From a virus: DNA of 20,546 bases. The notes beneath the pieces are model-generated. The model was not told the origin of the DNA. It worked only from the letters and a program-made list of their open reading frames with translations, and did no database searches. The stretch spans positions 1 to 20,546 of IMG/VR virus record IMGVR_UViG_3300030104_003486, one strand, 5' to 3'. The position numbers and the translations under genes are program-made. Positions 4,856 to 12,016 of the stretch are shown in pieces (positions within the stretch are counted from its first letter, which is position 1; every line of letters begins with the position of its first letter).

Positions 4856-5415
4856 GCTTTTACTTCCATTAATATAATTGACGAAGTTGAATTATTGGCG
4901 GAGGCGGCCTCGTTGACTGAAACAGAACCATGTTGAGACGGATAACCAACCATTGATGCCGTTACAGTTACTGAACCGTGATAAGCAGGAGAAAATAAAT
5001 AATTAGTAGAAAGTAGATTTGCGTAACTAGCAGTGTCTAAATTTAAACCAAATTTAATTCCGTAGCTTCCAGTTGCATCTGTGAGAGTTTGTCTATACGT
5101 TTGTGCAGTCACTCCGCTTCCGCTTGTTACCAGTTGAGCACCAGCAAATTTTGTATTATTATTCCCACCACTTAGTCCCCAACTCATAACAGCAAAAACC
5201 AGTAATTTATTAGATGAACTACTCATTGTTATAGAATGTGATACCGCATTAACTACACCAGTACCCGAAGCGGGACTATCTGAAGTATTCATAGTAGTTT
5301 GCAAAGTCGTACCAACAGGCACGTTTGCACCCCAACCCCAAGCACTTCCAGAATCACTAGCAAGTTCTCTGGTGCCAGTTTTATCTTTTATAGAATTAGC
5401 GTAAATTCCTGTCAA
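4852..5415 (-). CDS. Putative tail adhesin / receptor-binding protein, cassette 1
   Basis: This 187-residue protein begins with a TTG codon with AGGA ten bases upstream, inside the end of the preceding gene (20-base overlap). I accept TTG because the resulting N-terminus (TGIYANSIKDKTGTRELASDSG) matches the attachment-peptide pattern of phage tail-tip proteins and of the two other adhesins here. No ATG occurs in frame until about residue 42. The body is beta-rich with Ser/Thr/Asn-rich loops, and the C-terminus STSSIILMEVKA resembles the last strand of tail-tip jelly-roll domains. It is followed by a chaperone-like gene with a GTGA overlap. Receptor binding is inferred. Confidence 0.65.
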   Translation of the reverse strand: MTGIYANSIKDKTGTRELASDSGSAWGWGANVPVGTTLQTTMNTSDSPASGTGVVNAVSHSITMSSSSNKLLVFAVMSWGLSGGNNNTKFAGAQLVTSGSGVTAQTYRQTLTDATGSYGIKFGLNLDTASYANLLSTNYLFSPAYHGSVTVTASMVGYPSQHGSVSVNEAASANNSTSSIILMEVKA

Positions 5416-5599
5416 CTGTTATTGGTCCTGCCATAACTACGTTTTCATCTGCCGAAATTGTGACAGTTCCTTTTATATTCTTAGGGTTTCTTAAAACCCC
5501 TGTGAGCGTAGAACTAACGTGCCCTGTGATACCATTCTCATCTGTTTTAACAGATGTAAAATCACCTTGAGTAAGTGAACCTTCTCCTTGTCTTTTCAT
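5396..5599 (-). CDS. Small beta-rich virion protein
   Basis: This is a 67-residue protein. A longer open frame starts upstream at 5650, but I chose the ATG at 5599. It overlaps the preceding stop as ATGA and has GGAG six bases before it. The sequence is strand-rich and contains GTVTISADENVVMAGPITV (about residues 44-62), a pattern seen in small phage tail or head structural proteins. It lies between another small beta-rich protein and the first adhesin, so a tail-tip or fibre-connector role is likely. No specific family is named. Confidence 0.6.
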   Translation of the reverse strand: MKRQGEGSLTQGDFTSVKTDENGITGHVSSTLTGVLRNPKNIKGTVTISADENVVMAGPITVDRNLR

Positions 5600-5946
5600 G
5601 CGTTCTCCAATACTGAAACTATGACTTCTGCTTTGTTCGCTACAGAACAAGCACCATGTATTTCTGATGTATCTGTAATAACAATCTTTCCATCAACAAG
5701 ATCCAGGTTGCCTCCTACTGGAATTGAAGTGCTTTTACAGATATGAATCTTGCTGTCATCTGATGCAACAAGAGCAATATCGACTGTGACTGTAGCCGTA
5801 TGCACGTTTGCTATATTTAATCCGATAACAACGTGTCCTTTGTCGGTTGTTACTGCACTAAGATCAGTACCAATTTGAGAAGCTGTTCCATGGTTCCCAA
5901 TTGATGTTTCTGATAATGCTGATTTTCTAGTTACAAATTTTGCCAT
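5596..5946 (-). CDS. Small beta-rich virion structural protein
   Basis: This 116-residue protein has alternating strands. A core reads VVIGLNIANVHTATVTVDIAL, then IPVGGNLDLVDGKIVI, then AEVIVSVLENA at the end. The pattern of 'strand, then G-x-x-hydrophobic for a baseline, then V-S-V-L-E' recurs in small structural proteins of marine phages placed near tail fibres. GGGGTG lies five bases before the ATG and overlaps the stop of the fibre gene region. It probably forms part of the tail tip or fibre attachment. I do not claim a named homologue. Confidence 0.6.
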   Translation of the reverse strand: MAKFVTRKSALSETSIGNHGTASQIGTDLSAVTTDKGHVVIGLNIANVHTATVTVDIALVASDDSKIHICKSTSIPVGGNLDLVDGKIVITDTSEIHGACSVANKAEVIVSVLENA

Positions 5947-5949
5947 AGA

Positions 5950-6891
5950 TCACCCCAGAGCGATTGAAAAGACGATTGCGTTTGCTTGTGAAGTATCGGC
6001 TGCCGAAGTTGCAGACGCTGCTGCTGCTGCAGCACTAACTTTTGCAGACGCAGTTGATCCGTCTACTGTTCCTGTAGGTTTTGCAGCCCATGCCTTTGCA
6101 GAGTATTCCCCAGTATTTGATCCGCTATCATTGGTAACTTCAGGATATGAGGTTCCATCTCCTGCCCATTCTTTAGCTTTTTCTCTGTGATGAAGGGCTG
6201 AATAACCATCGTTGCTTGTTGATGCTGAAGTAACATCGGCAAAAACCGAAGCCTGGGAATTTTCAGCAGTTTGAGCATAGTTTTTAGAATTCGTTGCAGC
6301 CCTTGTTGCTTCTGTAGCTTTAGTTGTTGCTGTCGTTGCCTGTGCTGTTGCATCTGCTACTTGAGCATCTGGATCGTTGGTTGATACACCTAGATCCCCG
6401 TTTGCATCAAATTTAAGTGCTTTATTCAGTCTATTGGCTTTATTGACATTGAGGGTTGATGCCGTATCTGCATTTGAATTAAAAGCCGTTGTTCCTGAAA
6501 GACTTGTGTCAAATTTGAAGGAATACTGTCTACCATCATTCAACTGCTGAGACATGATGGTAATTTTGTCTAAACCTGTTTCGACGTTCTCTATGTCTAA
6601 AGCATCGTTATTGACAAAGTTTGCTTCTTGTAGATATGCCAGTGAACGCACAATCGTAATAATGTCACCGGAAACAGGAAGATGACTTGAGGTAAAAGAA
6701 ACAGTAGCCGTGTTATCCGTTGCAACAGTTACGGAATACTGCTGTGGGCTGGATATGGTCTTTAAGACATTATTGACATAAACACTTACATCATCTGCAC
6801 TATAGATTGGTGCAGGAGTCGCATACGTACTCGAAGTTGTTGCGTCTGATGAAAGGGTGTATGAGGTACGTGGGGTATCGCTATTGATCAT
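5950..6891 (-). CDS. Tail fibre protein, T7 gp17 N-terminal-like stem
   Basis: This 313-residue protein has an N-terminal region (about 1-125) with the strand pattern of the T7 tail fibre N-terminal domain: a YTLSSD opening, DDVSVYVNN (33-41), a valine-rich strand block, then IITIVRS, and LDKITIMSQQLND. That domain anchors the fibre to the tail tube. Residues about 178-215 are Ala/Thr-rich heptad-like (ATAQATTATTKATEATRAA), as in trimeric fibre stalks. Further on comes the frequent phage-fibre motif GEYSAKAWAAKPTGTV. The protein then stops after a short Ala-rich segment. A T7 fibre is 553 residues with a C-terminal receptor-binding head, which is missing here. The head function may lie in the downstream adhesin genes. 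The start overlaps the previous stop (ATGA) and has GGAGG nine bases upstream. Confidence 0.8.
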   Translation of the reverse strand: MINSDTPRTSYTLSSDATTSSTYATPAPIYSADDVSVYVNNVLKTISSPQQYSVTVATDNTATVSFTSSHLPVSGDIITIVRSLAYLQEANFVNNDALDIENVETGLDKITIMSQQLNDGRQYSFKFDTSLSGTTAFNSNADTASTLNVNKANRLNKALKFDANGDLGVSTNDPDAQVADATAQATTATTKATEATRAATNSKNYAQTAENSQASVFADVTSASTSNDGYSALHHREKAKEWAGDGTSYPEVTNDSGSNTGEYSAKAWAAKPTGTVDGSTASAKVSAAAAAASATSAADTSQANAIVFSIALG

Positions 6892-9476
6892 CTAAAAGGA
6901 CCTCCGTAAGAGACAAAATTGGTTGGTCGTAGAGCATCAAAGTATTGTTGTTGATCAACACCTTTGCTCCAGTTCTCAACCATCTGGGTGTATCCAGGTT
7001 GCAGTGTTTCCATTACCTGATAATGAACGAGGTAATTGTATGCTAATTCCGTATAGAACAAATTCATGAACGGGGTACGTTCCCGAATCAAGTTCCACGC
7101 ATCAGCAGCACCGTCCTGCCCAGTCGCCAGTCCCTTACCTAGCGAAGCGATGTCCTTGAAAAATTCGTAATGTGGACCGAGTAGAGTTTCATCAAAACTG
7201 GAATGATGTCTTCCTACTTCCTCTAACAGAAAATCTCCTATTCCTGCAGCAAAGCCACTCTGAACTAAGGATTCTAATACTGTGTTGAGGTTATCCGGTC
7301 TTCTTGGTTCCTTTCCTTTAATTAAGTCTTTTACTGCAAGCGACGCATACCCTAATCCAATCATTGGAGTGAGGTGAAGCAAGCTTGGTAAACCCATCTC
7401 CCACATTCTAGGGAGCACCTTGCGTCCCATAACTACTGGATGGGATCTAAATGTAAAGATCATTTGTGCAACTACTGCGGGAACTGTTCCTCTCTGGAAG
7501 GTTCTCATCATGAATGCTCGGTCCATAGCATCAGGCGTTGGAACGGCTGCACGGGCTTCATTCTGGTAAAATCGGTCCAGCATAAACCCTAATCTTTCAC
7601 CTTTTTTCCCGTCTATTTTTTGTCTTATCCAGTCTGATGTAATAAATCTTTCATTTCCCAGCTCGACATTTTTGTAGTTTGGATTGTTTTTCAGACGTTC
7701 TTTGATCGAAAACGATCCTACAGACTGAAGTTCCATCCAGTCTTGTTCCTTAAATCGGTGTTCCTGCAAAGTTTTCTTTAAAAGAGGGTCAAGATCCTTC
7801 CAGGAGGATTTGAGCTTCTGTGCCATGTGCATGGACATCGATCTCCCCCAGACTTCCTTCCAGGTATTGGTCCACCAATTCAATCCACTAATATCGAACA
7901 TTTTTTGTGCAGAACGATTCAGCCTTTCTCCAAAGGCATAACGGCTATGGGTTTCCTGCAGTATCCCTTCTAGTGCCACGTTCATGTGGTTGAGGACGTA
8001 ATCACGTTCCGTTTTTGACTTAATCTTGTCTAGACGGGCACGGAATCCTCCAATTATGTCGGAATAAGAATCAAGAAACCCTCTGCCATTACTGTGAAGA
8101 TTGACTGCTACAGAAGCTGCATCTCCAAATGATGAGATCATGGATTTTCCCATCGTTGTCGTTATGAGAAGAGATTGTAATCCCCTCATAAACTTGGCAA
8201 CCGATGGTCTTCCTACTACATAGGCTTCACCAGAAACCTGCTTCCATAACGAATCCAGTTGATCTCTCTGCCATGCTGATAACTTGACAGGCTTTGCTTT
8301 GGCAGCATCTGCATTCTCTACCATTTCGTTCCATGCAGATTTGGCATAGATGACGTTTAATTGTTCATCAGGCTCCAGTGCTGCGACTTTTGCGCTATCT
8401 AAACTGTCAGGACTCTTATCATGCTGAAATGGTCGCCACTGGCCTTCTAGGTCCATTAAATCGGATTGTTTCCATTCTCTGACAATTCCTGCTTTATCAA
8501 TAAAAACCTTCTCTCCTTCCATTCTTCTGCGGAGATACCGATATGCTTCTTTAGGATTGCTTCCAAAGGCTTTCATAAGAACCAGTCGGTCATCCATCAC
8601 ATCCATTCCTGCCAACATTGCATCTACAGGATTGTCGTGACCAAACTGCTTATTGTAATCAAGCCATGCAGTCTTATCTTTCAGTTGAAGATGGCGGGTC
8701 ATCTGGAGTCGTTTTCCCAGAGATTTATTCATGACATTCTGGGACCAATCGAACTCGTCTACGTTCTTGGTTATGTTGTCGTAGACTGCTCCAAGATATT
8801 TTTTTCGTGCTGGTTCTGTTAAATCTGAAAGAAGGTTTCCTCTCACATCAAAAGACTTCTCCATATCTATTCGATCATGGATAAAGTCCACCCATTGTTT
8901 CTTTCCTGCCGATACCATTCTGATCTGATCATGCCATTGCTGTGTGACGTGATCATCCTTCCAGAACATTCCTGCTCCGTACTTATTTGCTTCAAAAACC
9001 TGTGCTTTCTTTTCGTTATAGACATTCTCACTAAACGAAAAGGCTTCTGAATTCTGACCTTTTTGTTGTCCTGTAAAGGGAAGCATCTCTTCTACAGTTG
9101 CTTCCTGAAATGCCTTGTCAGAAGATTTCCTGCTGAATAATTTTCTATCAAAGGGGAGGGCATTAAAGATCCTGCCCATTCGGTTGGTTTTAAACCCGTC
9201 TTGATCCCGTGCTACGTTTTCTAGGAATCCATATAATTTGTTGTAAACATCATTTGAAGATCCCGTCATGAGATCCTTAAAGAATGGAATTCTGGAATAA
9301 AGATAGTTTCTGGCAACCTGAGTCGATTTAAGACGGAATGCCTGTCTCTTAGCACCTTCCGGTGACAATGTCTGGAGCTTTTCCAAACTGACATCCTTCA
9401 ACGAATCGATCACATCCGCTGCTTCGTCGTAGCTGATCTTAAACTGCTTGGATAAAGTGCTTGCGCAGACTGTCAT
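6888..9476 (-). CDS. Large internal virion / DNA-ejection-like protein
   Basis: This 862-residue protein is mostly helical and charged. Near the C-terminus are FRSHPVVMGRK (about 680), a hydrophobic segment at about 694-718 (MGLPSLLHLTPMIGLGYASLAVKDLI) and another at about 734-754 (LESLVQSGFAAGIGDFLLEEV). This layout recalls the C-terminal parts of very large podovirus internal virion proteins (T7 gp16 position). Those proteins enter the host envelope and help form the DNA-translocation channel. It sits in the gp16 position, immediately before the fibre gene, with ATGA overlaps at both ends. No lytic transglycosylase motif is visible. The role is inferred from position and hydrophobic pattern. 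It could also be a polyvalent virion protein with an unrecognised enzymatic domain. Confidence 0.6.
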   Translation of the reverse strand: MTVCASTLSKQFKISYDEAADVIDSLKDVSLEKLQTLSPEGAKRQAFRLKSTQVARNYLYSRIPFFKDLMTGSSNDVYNKLYGFLENVARDQDGFKTNRMGRIFNALPFDRKLFSRKSSDKAFQEATVEEMLPFTGQQKGQNSEAFSFSENVYNEKKAQVFEANKYGAGMFWKDDHVTQQWHDQIRMVSAGKKQWVDFIHDRIDMEKSFDVRGNLLSDLTEPARKKYLGAVYDNITKNVDEFDWSQNVMNKSLGKRLQMTRHLQLKDKTAWLDYNKQFGHDNPVDAMLAGMDVMDDRLVLMKAFGSNPKEAYRYLRRRMEGEKVFIDKAGIVREWKQSDLMDLEGQWRPFQHDKSPDSLDSAKVAALEPDEQLNVIYAKSAWNEMVENADAAKAKPVKLSAWQRDQLDSLWKQVSGEAYVVGRPSVAKFMRGLQSLLITTTMGKSMISSFGDAASVAVNLHSNGRGFLDSYSDIIGGFRARLDKIKSKTERDYVLNHMNVALEGILQETHSRYAFGERLNRSAQKMFDISGLNWWTNTWKEVWGRSMSMHMAQKLKSSWKDLDPLLKKTLQEHRFKEQDWMELQSVGSFSIKERLKNNPNYKNVELGNERFITSDWIRQKIDGKKGERLGFMLDRFYQNEARAAVPTPDAMDRAFMMRTFQRGTVPAVVAQMIFTFRSHPVVMGRKVLPRMWEMGLPSLLHLTPMIGLGYASLAVKDLIKGKEPRRPDNLNTVLESLVQSGFAAGIGDFLLEEVGRHHSSFDETLLGPHYEFFKDIASLGKGLATGQDGAADAWNLIRERTPFMNLFYTELAYNYLVHYQVMETLQPGYTQMVENWSKGVDQQQYFDALRPTNFVSYGGPFR
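6901..6905 (-). promoter_or_regulatory. Shine-Dalgarno of tail fibre gene
   Basis: GGAGG on the minus strand lies nine bases before the ATG at 6891, inside the last codons of the upstream gene. Together with the ATGA overlap it supports the chosen fibre start. Confidence 0.6.
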
Positions 9477-10555
9477 TTGTTTTTCTTAATACAATCGATA
9501 CCAAAATTAATGATCTTCTCGAACTCATCTGCTGTTCGGTTGACTACTGATCCTGTAAAATCTGTAACCTTTTTCTGAAACTCTGGTGTCAAAATATTGT
9601 CTGCTGTTTCTCCTAAACTATCTCTTATCGTATTAAAGGTTTCATTAGCCCGTGCTGCTTCAAAATGGTTCTGAGCGTTACCTAATATTCCATCGCTTTC
9701 CTGTGCTGCTTGATTGGCTACATGCTCTGGTTTGACGTTATGCTCTGGATGTCTTGGACCTGCTGGAGTAAAAGGATCTTGTGGTCCTCTAGGGTTGTAA
9801 TCATCAGGCATGACAGAGCCTAATTCTCCATCTCCAAGGTCTTTAGAAACCTTTGTCAACGCACCAACTTTAAAATGTTTTGGAAGATTAATGACTGTAG
9901 GAGCAAGCTTTCCAAAAGCTGCCAAAGATGATCCTGCACCCGCTGCAAATGCAACATCGGTCAATGCTTGTTGCCATCCCCAAGGTTGCTGAAACTGTTC
10001 TTTTTTAGGGACAAAGATTGCTGCTTCTGCAACTCCTGCATAAAGTGCAGACTCTGAACCTACCCGCACAATATCTCCAATGGGTTTTTTAATTCCGTTA
10101 ACACCTAAACCCATCCCTTTTCTCATCATCCTTGCTGTCGATCCGATTCGTGCAACTGCACCTCCAAATGGCAGTAACATTAATGGATCAGGAACAGAAC
10201 CCACCAAAAAACCTCCTATCCTGGAAGGTTCCCACATACCTACATTCTGATTAAACCATCCGTATGCTTCTTCTCTTCTGTGGACTTTAGTCAGTAGCTC
10301 TACCTGAGAAACTGTCATCCCATCTTCGTACTGAAGTGGAAGATTCCCAACCATGTCCTGGAATTGATCTTTACTTACAGGAGTTTTGTCACGGGGATTG
10401 TTGTATGCCAACCATTCTAATCCCTGCATCAATGGAGTCTGTTGAAACCCTTCTGAAACAGAAGACAGGAAAGTTCCCATAGCACCTGGACGATAACGCC
10501 CCAATGCGGATCGCATTACTTCAGGACTAGAATATCGATAGGTTTGACGAAACAT
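9473..10555 (-). CDS. Putative internal virion protein with hydrophobic segments
   Basis: This 360-residue protein has no recognised family. Three Gly/Ala-rich hydrophobic stretches are visible: about 112-138 (RIGGFLVGSVPDPLMLLPFG), 164-182 (ALYAGVAEAAIFV) and 197-222 (ALTDVAFAAGAGSSLAAFGK). They lie within the first two thirds; the C-terminal third is polar. Similar glycine-rich amphipathic segments occur in phage ejection proteins that insert into the host membrane. The end overlaps the next gene as ATGA, and the start is six bases after the previous stop with no clear ribosome site. Position in the internal-protein block supports a virion role; this is inference. Confidence 0.55.
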   Translation of the reverse strand: MFRQTYRYSSPEVMRSALGRYRPGAMGTFLSSVSEGFQQTPLMQGLEWLAYNNPRDKTPVSKDQFQDMVGNLPLQYEDGMTVSQVELLTKVHRREEAYGWFNQNVGMWEPSRIGGFLVGSVPDPLMLLPFGGAVARIGSTARMMRKGMGLGVNGIKKPIGDIVRVGSESALYAGVAEAAIFVPKKEQFQQPWGWQQALTDVAFAAGAGSSLAAFGKLAPTVINLPKHFKVGALTKVSKDLGDGELGSVMPDDYNPRGPQDPFTPAGPRHPEHNVKPEHVANQAAQESDGILGNAQNHFEAARANETFNTIRDSLGETADNILTPEFQKKVTDFTGSVVNRTADEFEKIINFGIDCIKKNK

Positions 10556-10561
10556 AATTGC

Positions 10562-12016
10562 TTACAGAAACGGGATTAAATTCTCGTCTGTTTCAATGGT
10601 TTGTTCTGGTGTCATAGGTGCTTCAAACAAGAAGCTAAAGGTATGCTGATTGATACTAAAATATTCTTTGATCTTGGTAGTTCTATCCCCGTGCTTGGCT
10701 AATTCATTGTTTATGTAATCTCTTATTTGGTCATCTGTTGGGTCTGAAATATATCGTTCACTTTCATACAAAATATCACCTCTGTCCTTTCTAAAATGCT
10801 CAATCATTGGCTTTAAAACAAAATCGACTTGGGCTTTACTAAAATTTTGCATTGCCCCTAAAAGAAATCCTTTAAAAATATCTGTTTTGGGAAACTGCTG
10901 GCCTGACAACGTATCTGGTCTTATAGTCGGAGCTTCATTGTAAGTTCCTAAATATTCTTTTTCATGGGTCATTAAATCTTCCCAAATAGATGAAAACTTG
11001 TTCCCTTTTGTTTCTTCTATCTGATGAAGACCACTTACAATTTCTGCTGAAAGCGACATTCTTTGTGCTTCATTCCATGGGATGTAGGCTGGTTCTCCAT
11101 TAATAAGTAAGTCACCGAGTACATTTAAAGGAAGGTAATCATTTGGTAAAGGATACCAATCTTCTTGTTCTTCATATTCTCTAAGAACCAGTTTCCAGCG
11201 GTTCCCGTCTTCTGCTAATACAGCATCAACTTGTATTGTCCCTCTGTTTTTAAATGCTTCTTCAAGAAACATTTGTTTTTGTTGAGTGGTTAATCGTTCT
11301 GAACCTAATAGATCAAATTGTTCTGGTTTATATTTCATCAAGGTTTCAACAACGGATCTTTCTGCTCCAGCTACGACTTGGTTCCCTGTAATCCCATACA
11401 TTCCAGCAACTTTTTTAGGCAGTCCATGATGCGCTCCAGATGAATCATTTCTGCCTGTAACCATAAACCCGTAGAGACTGTTTACTGATTTTTGAATAGC
11501 TTGATGACTATCGTATGCCGTATTTTGTTTGTGATAATTAGCAAGTTGAGTAACAGCATCCATGTGCATCACTCGTTCTTCTGGTTTATTTAACAAATGC
11601 CATGCAGATGAATATTCTGTGAGGTACGATTGCACATCTTTTTTATCTACAACTAATCCAGATGCAGGATCTAAATGCTTTGCTCCGAAAAGATCCCTTT
11701 TAGTAGTAGGCTCAACAAGGTCCCACAGCATATTAAGGGCAAAATGATAATGATCCCCATTAGCTTTAAACACTTGACCACGGGCATCTTGATCCATTTC
11801 TGCAAGTCTTTGATTCCCTTGCCATCTAAGGTTTTTACTTTGAAATAAACTAAATACATTGCCGTAAGTATCGATTGTTGCATTTGGGCTTTTAAGATCA
11901 TCCAGTTGTGAATTGGTTGTAGGTTCAGGTATCCCATGTTGCTCAATAACACCTATAAGCGGTGGATGCTTTGCCAGCAATTGCCCAATATTGTCGTAAT
12001 GATATTTAGGATTCAT
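10562..12016 (-). CDS. Hypothetical protein, probable internal virion component
   Basis: This 484-residue soluble protein has no membrane segment and no family I recognise. It is helix-rich, with many aromatic and His residues in the first half (for example the HYHFALNMLWDLVEP region at about 88-102). An acidic/aromatic stretch (REYEEQEDWYPLPNDYLPL) lies near the middle. The start overlaps the stop of the nuclease-fused protein gene as ATGA. It lies between two proteins that I place in the DNA-ejection set, so I infer that it belongs to it. I looked for a lytic transglycosylase catalytic block (E-S followed by a GLMQ-type motif) and did not find one. Confidence 0.5.
   Translation of the reverse strand: MNPKYHYDNIGQLLAKHPPLIGVIEQHGIPEPTTNSQLDDLKSPNATIDTYGNVFSLFQSKNLRWQGNQRLAEMDQDARGQVFKANGDHYHFALNMLWDLVEPTTKRDLFGAKHLDPASGLVVDKKDVQSYLTEYSSAWHLLNKPEERVMHMDAVTQLANYHKQNTAYDSHQAIQKSVNSLYGFMVTGRNDSSGAHHGLPKKVAGMYGITGNQVVAGAERSVVETLMKYKPEQFDLLGSERLTTQQKQMFLEEAFKNRGTIQVDAVLAEDGNRWKLVLREYEEQEDWYPLPNDYLPLNVLGDLLINGEPAYIPWNEAQRMSLSAEIVSGLHQIEETKGNKFSSIWEDLMTHEKEYLGTYNEAPTIRPDTLSGQQFPKTDIFKGFLLGAMQNFSKAQVDFVLKPMIEHFRKDRGDILYESERYISDPTDDQIRDYINNELAKHGDRTTKIKEYFSINQHTFSFLFEAPMTPEQTIETDENLIPFL

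Noticed and set aside
2998-5415. Diversity-generating retroelement acting on the adhesins
   Set aside because: No reverse transcriptase gene and no template/variable repeat pair are visible in the window; the similarity between cassettes is limited to chaperone coding motifs and short N-termini.
6063-6353. Gln/Leu-rich minus-strand frame of 96 codons inside the fibre gene
   Set aside because: It is an out-of-frame reading of the Ala/Thr-rich stalk codons; the fibre frame explains the sequence and this one has low-complexity composition.
8466-8822. Plus-strand frame of 118 codons opposite the 862-residue protein
   Set aside because: It is a Cys/Phe/Ile-rich shadow of a well-supported minus-strand gene, with no ribosome site or neighbours on that strand.
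10562-12016. Lytic transglycosylase in the 484-residue protein (KKVAGMYGITGNQ resembles a GLMQ-type stretch)
   Set aside because: No catalytic E-S motif or following motifs at the correct spacing.
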